Below are positions 55,561-64,000 of a stretch of 64,000 nt of DNA, piece by piece. Numbering within the stretch: the first letter of the stretch is position 1; the number at the start of each line of letters is the position of its first letter. The notes below the pieces were generated by a model. That model was not told the origin of the DNA. It ran no database searches and saw nothing but the letters and a program-made list of their open reading frames with translations. The position numbers were made by a program, and so were the translations under genes. Source of the DNA: Shewanella sp. NFH-SH190041 (lineage in GTDB: Bacteria; Pseudomonadota; Gammaproteobacteria; Enterobacterales; Shewanellaceae); the NCBI RefSeq assembly GCF_024363255.1, contig NZ_AP026070.1, positions 1,674,001 to 1,738,000 of the forward strand. The letters run 5' to 3'.

Positions 55561-58500
55561 TCAAAGATCGAAGCTGTAGTAGATATCCAGAGATTGTTCC
55601 AAACTGCCGGAGACGGTTTCCAGATACAATCGACTCATCAAATAATACCGCACAGTGAGTTCATAACCCGGATTAAATACCCCAATACCGTATTTCACCA
55701 TCAAACGTTTCCCCAGATACCCACTGATCGCTACCCGCCCATCATCGTTAGCATCCAACTGAATATTGGAAATGCCGACTTTTTCCATCAAATTGGTAGC
55801 GGTATCTCCTAGATTGCCAATGGCTCCTTTACCCAATTGAGCACTCAAGCTCAACGCCGCGCTCATCATCAGCGCATCATTTTGTTCTTTATTGTTAAAA
55901 CCGCTACCTTTGATGATATAAGACAGAATTTCTGCCTGCTCCATTGCCGGGTTAGAAAACAGTGTCACAGAGGGCTTTCTTGGCGTACCCGTGATACGTA
56001 TCCCGGCAGTGACTTCACCTGAGTCTTCTTTTACATGGCGGACGGCTTCAATGTTGAGGTTTGGCATTGCCGGAGGGCCAACAAATTGCAGCTCACCGGT
56101 ATTGATATCTAATTTTTGTCCAAGGAAACGATAACTGCCGTTAAATACCTGAATTTCACCAAACAGCATAGGGGGACGCAGTGGTTGTTGCTGTAAGGTT
56201 AATGTTCCACCTAGGTTGGCGGTTAACCCCATGCCTTCGATGCTGACTTTATTCGCCACCTGTATATTTAAATCCATGCTAATAGGGTAGGGCTTTTGTT
56301 TAATTGCTGCGGCAGAAATGGAATCTTTGTAGACTAAATCTGATGATACTGGAACGCCGCCCGCTGCCATTTGTACAATCTTTATTTGCCCAGCCGGAAT
56401 ATTAATATTACCACTGATATTTGTCCCTTTAGGGGAAAAGCGGATATGTAAATCCGGTGAAACTTGCACAATCGCCAGTGGTGGAAAGATAACTCCCAGA
56501 GATTGTCCTTTTAATGACACATTTCCCCGTGGGTTGCCATCTTGCCAATTCAGATCCCCTTTGAGCTGACCTTCACCTGCTCCCATATGCCAGTTGCCGT
56601 GGATATGAGCTTGTTTGCCAGCAAAACCGAGCTCCAGATTGATTTTATCGGCCAGAGTCGGGTTAGCACTGGCGGAAAATGCCCCATCGTTAAGCTGAAC
56701 TTTGCCACTGAGCAGTGGGTCGGATAGCGTGCCGCCCAAAGTCAGATGGCTGGCGATTTGGCCTTTTAGGGTTGCTAACTGGGGTAAGAAGGCCAACAGG
56801 CCATCAAGCTTGACTTTGTCAATATTGATTTGGCCCTTGAGTTGGCGATCTGGCGTAACATTGACTGCAACATGGGCATTAAGCTGCGCCAGCTCACCTG
56901 CATTGATATCGGCATCGATACTAAATTGTTGGGCATCTAATTGCGCGGTGATATGCGCGCCGCGATAGGGAATAAGGGCTGCGGGTTGCTCAGTGCGCGA
57001 CACGGTAATATTGCCGGGTTCAAAATCCAGTATCATGCTGGCACTGGGCTTTTGCTGGGGAGCCCAATTTAAGGTTGATAACAGCTTGGCAGGGCCATTC
57101 CAGCGTACTCTTGGTGGCATAAATGGGGTTAGAATGTGGCCGGGGTTACCGGAGAAGCTAATTTGCGCATCCCCTTGTGGCGCTATGGCTACCGGGTTAT
57201 CCAAACACAATTGATTTCCGTCATTTGTTAGGCAAAAAGCACTGAGCGAGCCTTGATTTTTACGTGCTGACCATTGTCCTATCACTGGCTTATCCAGTTT
57301 CCATCGCCCCAGTTTGGATTGGAGATCTAAGGTGTCTAACACTAAATCTAGCTGTTTTTTCTTTTCATCATATGTACTGTTAAGGTGAGTTCTGATACCA
57401 AGATCACCTTGGCTACGCAATATCAGCTGCTGTTTGTCTCTGTTACCGTTAGTGTGTAATTCCACCTGTGTTAAACGGTATTGTTGTAGCTGAAGTTTAT
57501 TGCCATGCACAACCAGTTCAAATGCATTTTGCCCAAGTAGATCCATCCAGCCAATAATACGGGCTTTAGCCAGTTGTACCCCATTAATAACAAGGTGATC
57601 CGCTTTGGCTGTAAATCTGGCTTTGGGGTGATGTTGATCGCCGCTAATATCAATATCGGCTTCTAATTTACCTGCCGCATTTTTCAGCCAGGGCGACAAT
57701 GTCGGCACCGATAATTTTCCTTGCAAGCGCCAGTTATCATTAACTTGGCCGCTGGCCTGAAATTCAGCGCCCAGTGCTTTGGCGATTAGGGAGTCGGTTT
57801 TGATATGCCAGCTGTTATCTAAGGTTAAATCGCCGCTTAAATCTAATGGATAACCCGCTAGTTGCCCATAGATGGCCATCTGGCTAAGACCCACTTGCCA
57901 GTTATGGGCATCATAATGCCCCATGGTGGTAAAGCTGGCGTCGATATGGCCTCTGGGTAAAGTGGTGTGATCTGGTAAGGTGACCATTTCCGGGCGCAGT
58001 TTTTGGCTTTGTACTTTGCCCTGCCAGTCCAGTGCCAATGGTTGCTGTTGGGTGGGGAAAATATAATCCAGCAGTCCGCTGATATGCAAAGAGCTGTCTT
58101 TTGCAAGTAAGGATAAATGGGTGATATCCAGTTTACCGCCAGAAGAGGAAATATGATTTTTCAGCTCTGTTGCCAGTTTAGTCGCAGGGAAATACGGGGT
58201 GGTAAATTCCCCCGAGGTGACTAATTGCTGGTGGGATAATGATCCAGACGAGATGATTTGCACCTCTTTACCCACATACTGAGGACGGGTTAGCGGCCAG
58301 CGCAATTTATTCGCCGAGGCGAATATTTGATATGGCATCTCCGGGTTAGCTAAATTGACATTGCCTTTCAGACTAAGCCGAGTGTCACCATTTCCCCGGA
58401 CTGTCAGCGCTAGATGGCTAAAATCACCGGATGCTAGTAGCGCAAGGTTTTGCTTTTTTAATCCCTTAATCAAATTGTTAGCATTAAGGCGGGTGTTGGC

Positions 58501-59391
58501 ATTGACATAGAGTGGGTAGTGACCGCTAAGATCAATTCGGCCTTTAATGTCAGCCCTTCCCAGAGGGTGCTTGACGTGGAGCTTGCCGATTTCAACCAAG
58601 GTACCTAAATATTGGCCAATAAGATCAAGCTGAGCGAAATGGTCTTCACGATGACCAAGACGCAACAGACTATCTGTTAAGGCTGCATGGTCAACGATCA
58701 CGGGCACAGGGTTAAAAACTCTGGGCAGGTGGGCCATCGCCCATTTCTCTACTGAGGCCGTGTGTTTATCCTGCGGGCTTGTTGGTTGGTTATGGCCTGA
58801 GCCTGACAAGGGAATATCCACTAATAGCCCTTGGCTGGTCAGATTGTGCACTCGTATCCCTTCTCGGGGCCAGTCAGCGGCTAAGGTCAGTTGCTTTGCA
58901 TTAAAATGCATATCATCGACCCTGACTTTGACTTGGTTGAGTTTGGCGTGTTCTAAGCTGATGGCAAAGGGGAGCGTGACAACCTCATCTTTGCGGGGCT
59001 GGGATGTTGGCTTTTTGGGGGTACCACTGGTAAATGCATTCGTATCCACAGCAACATTAACGCTGCTGGCTTGCAGTTGGGAGACGCATAGCTGGCCATT
59101 GAGCAGACAAGATGCCTGCCAGCCCAATTTAAAGTCAGTAACAGCAACATGCACCCCATCCATAAACCAGCTGGCATCACTGAGTTCAATATCCCGGTTG
59201 AGACTGCCAGATTTGTAATGCACGCTAACATTAGGCACAAAAGCATTGGCCAGCATCACTGTGATCCTGCTGCCAAAAGGGGTGCCAATTAGCAATGCGG
59301 CGGTGACCAGCAGTAATAGGGGGATATAAATGACCACCCGGATGGTATTTTTAAGGACAGCGCGCATCACAGACCAGGCTGATATCACCAT
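55561..59391 (-). CDS. tamB: Translocation and assembly module subunit TamB
   Basis: A 1276-residue inner-membrane-anchored periplasmic protein that works with TamA to insert outer-membrane proteins and move lipids. Start chosen at 59391, where ATG shares a base with the tamA TGA; the longest ORF starts 12 codons earlier inside tamA. An N-terminal membrane segment (VVIYIPLLLLVTAALLIGT) is followed by a long beta-rich body, and the C-terminus carries the DUF490/TamB domain (GTPRKPSVTLFSNPAMEQAEILSYI; final YLETVSGSLEQSLDIYYSFDL region). Confidence 0.94.
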   Translation of the reverse strand: MVISAWSVMRAVLKNTIRVVIYIPLLLLVTAALLIGTPFGSRITVMLANAFVPNVSVHYKSGSLNRDIELSDASWFMDGVHVAVTDFKLGWQASCLLNGQLCVSQLQASSVNVAVDTNAFTSGTPKKPTSQPRKDEVVTLPFAISLEHAKLNQVKVRVDDMHFNAKQLTLAADWPREGIRVHNLTSQGLLVDIPLSGSGHNQPTSPQDKHTASVEKWAMAHLPRVFNPVPVIVDHAALTDSLLRLGHREDHFAQLDLIGQYLGTLVEIGKLHVKHPLGRADIKGRIDLSGHYPLYVNANTRLNANNLIKGLKKQNLALLASGDFSHLALTVRGNGDTRLSLKGNVNLANPEMPYQIFASANKLRWPLTRPQYVGKEVQIISSGSLSHQQLVTSGEFTTPYFPATKLATELKNHISSSGGKLDITHLSLLAKDSSLHISGLLDYIFPTQQQPLALDWQGKVQSQKLRPEMVTLPDHTTLPRGHIDASFTTMGHYDAHNWQVGLSQMAIYGQLAGYPLDLSGDLTLDNSWHIKTDSLIAKALGAEFQASGQVNDNWRLQGKLSVPTLSPWLKNAAGKLEADIDISGDQHHPKARFTAKADHLVINGVQLAKARIIGWMDLLGQNAFELVVHGNKLQLQQYRLTQVELHTNGNRDKQQLILRSQGDLGIRTHLNSTYDEKKKQLDLVLDTLDLQSKLGRWKLDKPVIGQWSARKNQGSLSAFCLTNDGNQLCLDNPVAIAPQGDAQISFSGNPGHILTPFMPPRVRWNGPAKLLSTLNWAPQQKPSASMILDFEPGNITVSRTEQPAALIPYRGAHITAQLDAQQFSIDADINAGELAQLNAHVAVNVTPDRQLKGQINIDKVKLDGLLAFLPQLATLKGQIASHLTLGGTLSDPLLSGKVQLNDGAFSASANPTLADKINLELGFAGKQAHIHGNWHMGAGEGQLKGDLNWQDGNPRGNVSLKGQSLGVIFPPLAIVQVSPDLHIRFSPKGTNISGNINIPAGQIKIVQMAAGGVPVSSDLVYKDSISAAAIKQKPYPISMDLNIQVANKVSIEGMGLTANLGGTLTLQQQPLRPPMLFGEIQVFNGSYRFLGQKLDINTGELQFVGPPAMPNLNIEAVRHVKEDSGEVTAGIRITGTPRKPSVTLFSNPAMEQAEILSYIIKGSGFNNKEQNDALMMSAALSLSAQLGKGAIGNLGDTATNLMEKVGISNIQLDANDDGRVAISGYLGKRLMVKYGIGVFNPGYELTVRYYLMSRLYLETVSGSLEQSLDIYYSFDL

Positions 59392-61241
59392 CAGAGGACG
59401 CTCCCCATGGTTAGGTGAATACGCCACTGTCTATTTTGGGTATCGGTTTTGTTGAGGCCAAAACCAACATCCAATTTGATAGGGCCAACTGGCGAGAGCC
59501 AGTGCAATCCGGGACCCACAGCGATAACTGGTTTAAACTGGCCTTTATCATAGGCGTTACCAGCATCGACAAATGCGGCAATACGCCAAGTTGGGGTAAT
59601 GTAATACTGATATTCGATGCTGCCAACAGCCAGATAGCGGCCACCAACGACTTCGCGTAGTACATCATCGCCTGTTTTTGTATCCAGATAAGGCCCCAGT
59701 TCTTGATAACTGTAACCACGGATACTGCTGTCACCACCGGCAAAATAACGTAGTGATGGTGGGATTTTAGCTAAGTCACTATCACTGGCAATATTGATCC
59801 CTAAATCAAGCCGAGTAACAAAGCGATGTTTTTTGAAAAAAGTGTCCACCCATAGATAACGAGCCTGTAGTTTGATTAATTGTGTTGCAGAGCCTAAATT
59901 CGGGTCGCCATATTCCACGCTGTAAGAGGTTCGGTACCCCGACATGGGATCCAAGGTATTATCGCCCCGGACTGTTTTCTGCAGCCCAACACCAAATAGC
60001 ACAAATTGAGGGTCATATTCTGTGCCAGATTGTTTGTAACTTTCCTGCAATGCCTGGATGGAATAGCCTAATAACCAGTTACTGTGCAGTTTTTGCTGAC
60101 GGATAATTTCAACCAGCCCTTTGGTCGACTCCAGTTGACCTGTATTAGTAAAGTCCCGCGCTTTGGCATCATAAATTTGTGTCACACCATATTTATCCCG
60201 TAATAACCCCAGTTTAATTTGCAATTTGTCATCCAGTGGATGCGACAAAGGGATGGTATAGGTTGTGAGAAATTTGGGTCGTTGGCGTGACCACTCGATA
60301 CTGGTCTCTTGGCTGTGTCCCCAGCGGTTTAATCTTGGGGTTCGCCAAGTCAGACTGACTCTGGGCTGGAAATTATTGTCTGCGGTGTTGCCCAAGTCGA
60401 CCCCAAAACCAAGATCTATGGTGTCATGGGGTTTTGGCGTCAGTTGTACCCGGACTGGCACCTTATCGTTGCGAATGGCTTCAATTTCCGGGATAACTTT
60501 AATATTGGCAAAATAGCCGGTCTCGATAAGTGCACTATTCAGGGCACTTAGCTTACCGGTGGAGTACGGCGCATCGGGTTGAAAAGGAATTAAACGTTGC
60601 AGAAACTCTGGTGCCAACTTGCTGCCATCGAAACTCACGCGACCTATATGGTAGCGCTGCCCAGAACTGAAATGCAGCGTGATGGTGGCAGAATTGATAT
60701 CGCGATTAACCGTAATACGCGACGTAATATATTTGCCATCAAAATACCCCTGAGCAAGGGCCAAGCTCAATAACTGACTTTTGACTTCTTCATAAGTACC
60801 CTGATCCAGCACATCACCGGGGCGCATATTGACGCTTACAAGCCACTGGTTAAAGGCAGGATCATTGCGCATTTCACCATCCACGCGAATATCCACATAG
60901 CGAATATGCACGGCAGGTCCTGGGGTGACTTGAATATTCAGTAGCCAGGGCCCGTCACCATCCCGGGTGACCTTTTGCTCGTTTTTACCATGAAAATAGC
61001 CCAGTGACTGCAATGCTGCAGTGACATTATCACTGACATTAAACAGATAGGCTCGGCGCTGCACATCAGAATCAGGCAGGGGACCTAGGTGAGCAAAAAC
61101 ATTGTTCGTCAGTGCTTTATTCAGTCCATGTACTTCAACCCGTAACCAGTCATTTTTATCACTGCCATCAGCCCGTGCTGTAGCGGAAAATATCAGAAAC
61201 ATGAGTAACAGGCAGGACAGAATAACACGTGACTTTAACAT
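59391..61241 (-). CDS. tamA: Translocation and assembly module subunit TamA (Omp85 family)
   Basis: A 616-residue outer-membrane Omp85-family barrel. Signal peptide (MLKSRVILSCLLLMFLIFSATARA), three POTRA domains (about 30-290: LRVEVHGLNKALTN..., VHIRYVDIRVDGE..., YHIGRVSFDGSKL...) and a C-terminal barrel with the RGY motif in GGDSSIRGYSYQELGP. The protein ends in TMGSVL. It is translationally coupled to tamB through TGATG. Confidence 0.95.
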   Translation of the reverse strand: MLKSRVILSCLLLMFLIFSATARADGSDKNDWLRVEVHGLNKALTNNVFAHLGPLPDSDVQRRAYLFNVSDNVTAALQSLGYFHGKNEQKVTRDGDGPWLLNIQVTPGPAVHIRYVDIRVDGEMRNDPAFNQWLVSVNMRPGDVLDQGTYEEVKSQLLSLALAQGYFDGKYITSRITVNRDINSATITLHFSSGQRYHIGRVSFDGSKLAPEFLQRLIPFQPDAPYSTGKLSALNSALIETGYFANIKVIPEIEAIRNDKVPVRVQLTPKPHDTIDLGFGVDLGNTADNNFQPRVSLTWRTPRLNRWGHSQETSIEWSRQRPKFLTTYTIPLSHPLDDKLQIKLGLLRDKYGVTQIYDAKARDFTNTGQLESTKGLVEIIRQQKLHSNWLLGYSIQALQESYKQSGTEYDPQFVLFGVGLQKTVRGDNTLDPMSGYRTSYSVEYGDPNLGSATQLIKLQARYLWVDTFFKKHRFVTRLDLGINIASDSDLAKIPPSLRYFAGGDSSIRGYSYQELGPYLDTKTGDDVLREVVGGRYLAVGSIEYQYYITPTWRIAAFVDAGNAYDKGQFKPVIAVGPGLHWLSPVGPIKLDVGFGLNKTDTQNRQWRIHLTMGSVL

Positions 61242-61377
61242 TATGGGGGTAATGGCCCGGGTAGGATGTTACAGGTTTTGTATATTGTCGCTGTAATGCT
61301 GGTTAGAGGCAAGCAAGCATTGAATTTAGTCGCGCAAATGGCTACAAAGAAACCTCTTATGAAAGAGGAACATAATA

Positions 61378-62406
61378 ATGAAAAAAACCATCTTATCTGT
61401 ACTTACCCTGCTGGCACTGTCTCAAGCAAGCTTTGCGGCCGATGAAAAGCCCTTTGCCATAGCCATTCATGGTGGCGCCGGTACGATTTCTAAGGCCAAT
61501 TTAACCGAATCACAAATTCAACAATATAAAGATAAATTGACTGAGGCGGTGAATGCGGGCCATCGTATTTTGGCCAAAGGTGGTGACAGTACCCGGGCGG
61601 TACAGGCAGCGATTAATGTTCTAGAAGACAGCCCATTGTTTAATGCTGGTAAAGGGGCGGTTTATACCTATGATGGTGGACATGAGTTAGATGCCTCTTT
61701 TATGGACGGACGCACCATGAATGCTGGCGCTGTAGCTGGCGTGCGTCATATTAAAAATCCCATTGATTTAGCCATTGATGTTATGAAACATTCCCCCCAT
61801 GTCATGCTGTCTGGCAGTGGGGCTGAGGAGTTTGCCTTGTCTCGTGGCTATCAACTGGTAGCACAAGAGTATTTTGATACCGATCACCGTTACCGCCAGT
61901 TAGTTAAGGCCAAACAGAAACTGATGGATGCCCAAGTTGCGACCAAGGACTATCAGGCAAGCATTTATCGACTGGATTTGGAATATAAATTTGGCACTGT
62001 GGGCGCTGTAGCGCTGGATAAACAGGGCAATTTGGCCGCCGGGACGTCAACGGGGGGGATGACAGTAAAACGGTTTGGCCGTATTGGTGACTCACCTGTG
62101 ATTGGTGCTGGCACCTATGCGGAAAATGGTGTGTGCGCAGTATCTGCTACTGGGCATGGTGAATATTTTATTCGTTACCATGTGGCTGGGGATATCTGTG
62201 CCCGGGTGAAATACCAACAAAAATCTATTATTCAGGCGGCAGATGAGGTGATCAATCAACGTTTAATTACTGCTGGAGGTACCGGGGGGGTGATCGCTAT
62301 TGATCAACGCGGCAATATCGCTACCCCATTTAATACCGAAGGCATGTATCGTGCTAGCCGCAGCAATAATGATGTCGCTACTGTGATGATTTGGCGGGAA
62401 CAATAA
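61378..62406 (+). CDS. Exported isoaspartyl peptidase/L-asparaginase (Ntn-hydrolase)
   Basis: A 342-residue protein with a signal peptide (MKKTILSVLTLLALSQASFA). It carries the N-terminal nucleophile hydrolase signature: HGGAG near residue 31, GKGAVYTYDGGHELDASFMDG, and the autocleavage Thr in FGTVGAVALD (about 204-213), followed by GNLAAGTSTGGMT. It corresponds to E. coli IaaA but is exported, so it could hydrolyse isoaspartyl or asparagine-linked peptides in the periplasm. GAGGA is near the ATG. Stands alone between tamA and hrpA. Confidence 0.88.
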   Translation: MKKTILSVLTLLALSQASFAADEKPFAIAIHGGAGTISKANLTESQIQQYKDKLTEAVNAGHRILAKGGDSTRAVQAAINVLEDSPLFNAGKGAVYTYDGGHELDASFMDGRTMNAGAVAGVRHIKNPIDLAIDVMKHSPHVMLSGSGAEEFALSRGYQLVAQEYFDTDHRYRQLVKAKQKLMDAQVATKDYQASIYRLDLEYKFGTVGAVALDKQGNLAAGTSTGGMTVKRFGRIGDSPVIGAGTYAENGVCAVSATGHGEYFIRYHVAGDICARVKYQQKSIIQAADEVINQRLITAGGTGGVIAIDQRGNIATPFNTEGMYRASRSNNDVATVMIWREQ

Positions 62407-62468
62407 TTTCTTGTGTTTATGCACGGGGTTTAAATCGCCGTTATAAGGCTTATCTGGCAGCAGTAAAG

Positions 62469-62491
62469 GACGCCATCTGCCAGATGGCGTC
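62469..62491. repeat. Hairpin downstream of the asparaginase gene
   Basis: Palindromic GACGCCATCTG/CAGATGGCGTC with almost no loop and no T-run; terminator function uncertain. Confidence 0.4.
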
Positions 62492-62630
62492 TGATTGCGA
62501 TAAGTCTTGCTGTGGTGAATTTTTCACCTGTAAGGCTACAAAAGTGTCACAGGTGTGAATCTGTCATACCAATTAAAGGGTTAAGTTGCTAGGATCGGCT
62601 CTCTTTGTTCCCGGTATTGGTATTTGGATT

Positions 62631-64000
62631 TTGAAATCGGACAATCATCCCCTGTCACCTGCCTTTCTCTCCCAGTGTTTTCAGCAGGATGCGGCTTATA
62701 TCCGCCGCCGTCTGTACAGGTTAAATAAAGACGCGGATTCCCCGGAAAAAACAGCTGCACTGGAGGCGTTGGTTTCGCGGGCTGAGCAAGCCCGGGAAAA
62801 GGTGCATGAGCGATTAGCCAATCGGCCGGAAATCCAGTACCCGGACAACTTGCCGGTATCGCAAAAACGCGATGATATTGCCAGTGCCATTATCAATCAC
62901 CAGGTGGTGATTGTGGCCGGTGAAACAGGCTCAGGTAAAACCACCCAGTTGCCCAAAATCTGCCTTGATCTGGGTCTTGGCTCCCGTGGTTTGATTGGCC
63001 ATACCCAGCCCCGTCGATTGGCTGCCAGAAGTGTGGCAACCCGGGTGGCAGAAGAGTTGGCAACGCCACTGGGTGAGGCGGTGGGCTTTAAAGTTCGTTT
63101 CGCCGATGCTATCAAGCCTGAATCATATATCAAGCTGATGACTGACGGTATTTTGCTGGCAGAGCTGACATCAGACAAATGGCTGGATCAGTACGACACC
63201 ATCATTATTGATGAAGCCCACGAGCGTAGCCTTAATATTGATTTTATTCTTGGTTATCTCAAAAAGATGCTGCCGAAACGGCCGGATCTAAAGGTGATCA
63301 TCACTTCGGCAACCATTGATGTAGAGCGTTTTTCCAAACATTTCAATGATGCGCCTGTGATTGAAGTTTCGGGCCGTACCTACCCGGTGGAAACCCGTTA
63401 TCGGCCACTTTTGCAGGAAAATGATGCCGATTTAGATTTGATGGACGGCATTTTTGCCGCCGTCGATGAGCTGGTGGCTGAAGGGCCTGGCGATATTCTG
63501 ATTTTTATGAACGGTGAACGGGAAATCCGTGATACTGCTGAGCAGTTGAATCGGCGTAATTATCGCGATACGGAAGTGCTGCCCCTGTATGCCCGCTTGT
63601 CCTACGGTGAGCAGTCTAAAGTGTTTAGCAGCCATACGGGTCGACGTATCGTGTTGGCGACTAACGTGGCAGAAACCTCATTGACCGTGCCCGGGATCCG
63701 TTATGTGATTGATCCGGGAACCGCGCGGATCAGTCGCTACAGTTATCGCACCAAGGTGCAGCGTTTGCCTATTGAGCCTGTCTCTCAGGCCAGTGCGAAC
63801 CAACGCCAGGGGCGTTGTGGCCGGGTCGGGCCTGGTATTTGTATTCGTTTATATGATGAACAAGATTTTTTAAACCGCCCGGAATTTACCGATCCTGAGA
63901 TCCTGCGTACTAACCTCGCATCGGTTATTTTGCAGATGTTGGCTATCGGTCTTGGTGATATTGCCGCATTTCCATTTATTCAGCCGCCAGATTCGCGCCA
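62631..64000 (+). CDS. hrpA: ATP-dependent RNA helicase HrpA (3' truncated by the window)
   Basis: DEAH-box RNA helicase. Frame runs from about 62631 to the window end without a stop: [22 protein letters not shown], then [20 protein letters not shown] (Walker A), [24 protein letters not shown] (DEAH), [41 protein letters not shown] and [12 protein letters not shown] (motif VI). About 456 residues are visible of about 1300. The start is uncertain: TTG at 62631 ([13 protein letters not shown]) is preferred, TTG at 62586 is possible; no ATG fits. Known partner of mRNA/ribosome quality control. Confidence 0.93.
   Translation, partial: MKSDNHPLSPAFLSQCFQQDAAYIRRRLYRLNKDADSPEKTAALEALVSRAEQAREKVHERLANRPEIQYPDNLPVSQKRDDIASAIINHQVVIVAGETGSGKTTQLPKICLDLGLGSRGLIGHTQPRRLAARSVATRVAEELATPLGEAVGFKVRFADAIKPESYIKLMTDGILLAELTSDKWLDQYDTIIIDEAHERSLNIDFILGYLKKMLPKRPDLKVIITSATIDVERFSKHFNDAPVIEVSGRTYPVETRYRPLLQENDADLDLMDGIFAAVDELVAEGPGDILIFMNGEREIRDTAEQLNRRNYRDTEVLPLYARLSYGEQSKVFSSHTGRRIVLATNVAETSLTVPGIRYVIDPGTARISRYSYRTKVQRLPIEPVSQASANQRQGRCGRVGPGICIRLYDEQDFLNRPEFTDPEILRTNLASVILQMLAIGLGDIAAFPFIQPPDSR

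Noticed and set aside
55170..55579. ORFs across the MITE-like element
   Set aside because: They span the inverted repeats, lack homology and ribosome sites.

Overview
The window reads as a stretch of a Shewanella-type gammaproteobacterial chromosome. Pointers are the sucABCD end followed by an AEC transporter and rnk, a contiguous bioA/bioBFCD locus, a type I GAPDH next to a 477-residue GAPDH-like protein, rsxABCDGE-nth, a rhombosortase beside queC, multi-copy tRNA-Asn and tRNA-Tyr arrays, and abundant cyclic-di-GMP-type proteins. The species cannot be fixed from the sequence alone. Gene density and codon use look uniform, except in a degraded mobile patch at about 19.0-22.4 kb.

Layout. 1-5.4 kb: end of the TCA operon (sucA partial, sucB, sucC, sucD). 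5.4-11.3 kb: AEC transporter, rnk, fur, cobB plus a small P-loop kinase, a TraF_2-family exported protein and a Dyp peroxidase. 11.6-17.1 kb: biotin synthesis, with bioA divergent from bioBFCD around a candidate BirA operator/promoter. 17.1-19.0 kb: pepE and htpX. 19.0-22.4 kb: mobile remnants, consisting of a short, probably truncated ORF, an IS30-family element with a frameshift, an IS3-family (IS407-like) element inserted in it with a clean GTTT duplication, and an integrase cut off after its first catalytic Arg. 22.4-31.4 kb, minus strand: a membrane GGDEF-EAL protein with degenerate motifs, rsxA-B-C-D-G-E and nth. 31.7-33.1 kb: thirteen near-identical tRNA-Asn genes, part of them in an exact 332-bp tandem amplification. 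34.5-42 kb: uvrB (with paired DnaA-box-like sites upstream), a secreted HAD protein, rhombosortase-queC, queE, a cysteine-synthase-fold enzyme and four tRNA-Tyr genes. 42-51 kb: small conserved proteins, a GAF-PAS-GGDEF-EAL protein, ychJ, a secreted NTF2-like protein, smrA and the two GAPDH genes with a 9-bp tandem repeat between them. 51-55.5 kb: tRNA Gly-Cys-Leu, an HU-like protein, a type IV pilin-like protein, an L,D-transpeptidase, rplY and a MITE-like element. 55.5-64 kb: tamA-tamB, an exported isoaspartyl peptidase/asparaginase and the 5' part of hrpA.

Functionally the window is mainly core: TCA flux, biotin synthesis, Rnf/Rsx electron transfer, DNA repair (nth, uvrB), tRNA supply and queuosine synthesis (queC/queE beside tRNA-Tyr and near tRNA-Asn, both Q-containing tRNAs), and outer-membrane assembly (TamAB). 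I found no CRISPR array, defence island, secondary-metabolite cluster or clearly new multi-gene system. The most unusual structures are the tRNA-Asn amplification, the nested and decayed insertion elements, the 9-bp repeat between the GAPDH genes, the MITE after rplY, the repeat-rich RsxC tail and the catalytically degenerate GGDEF-EAL protein in front of rsx.
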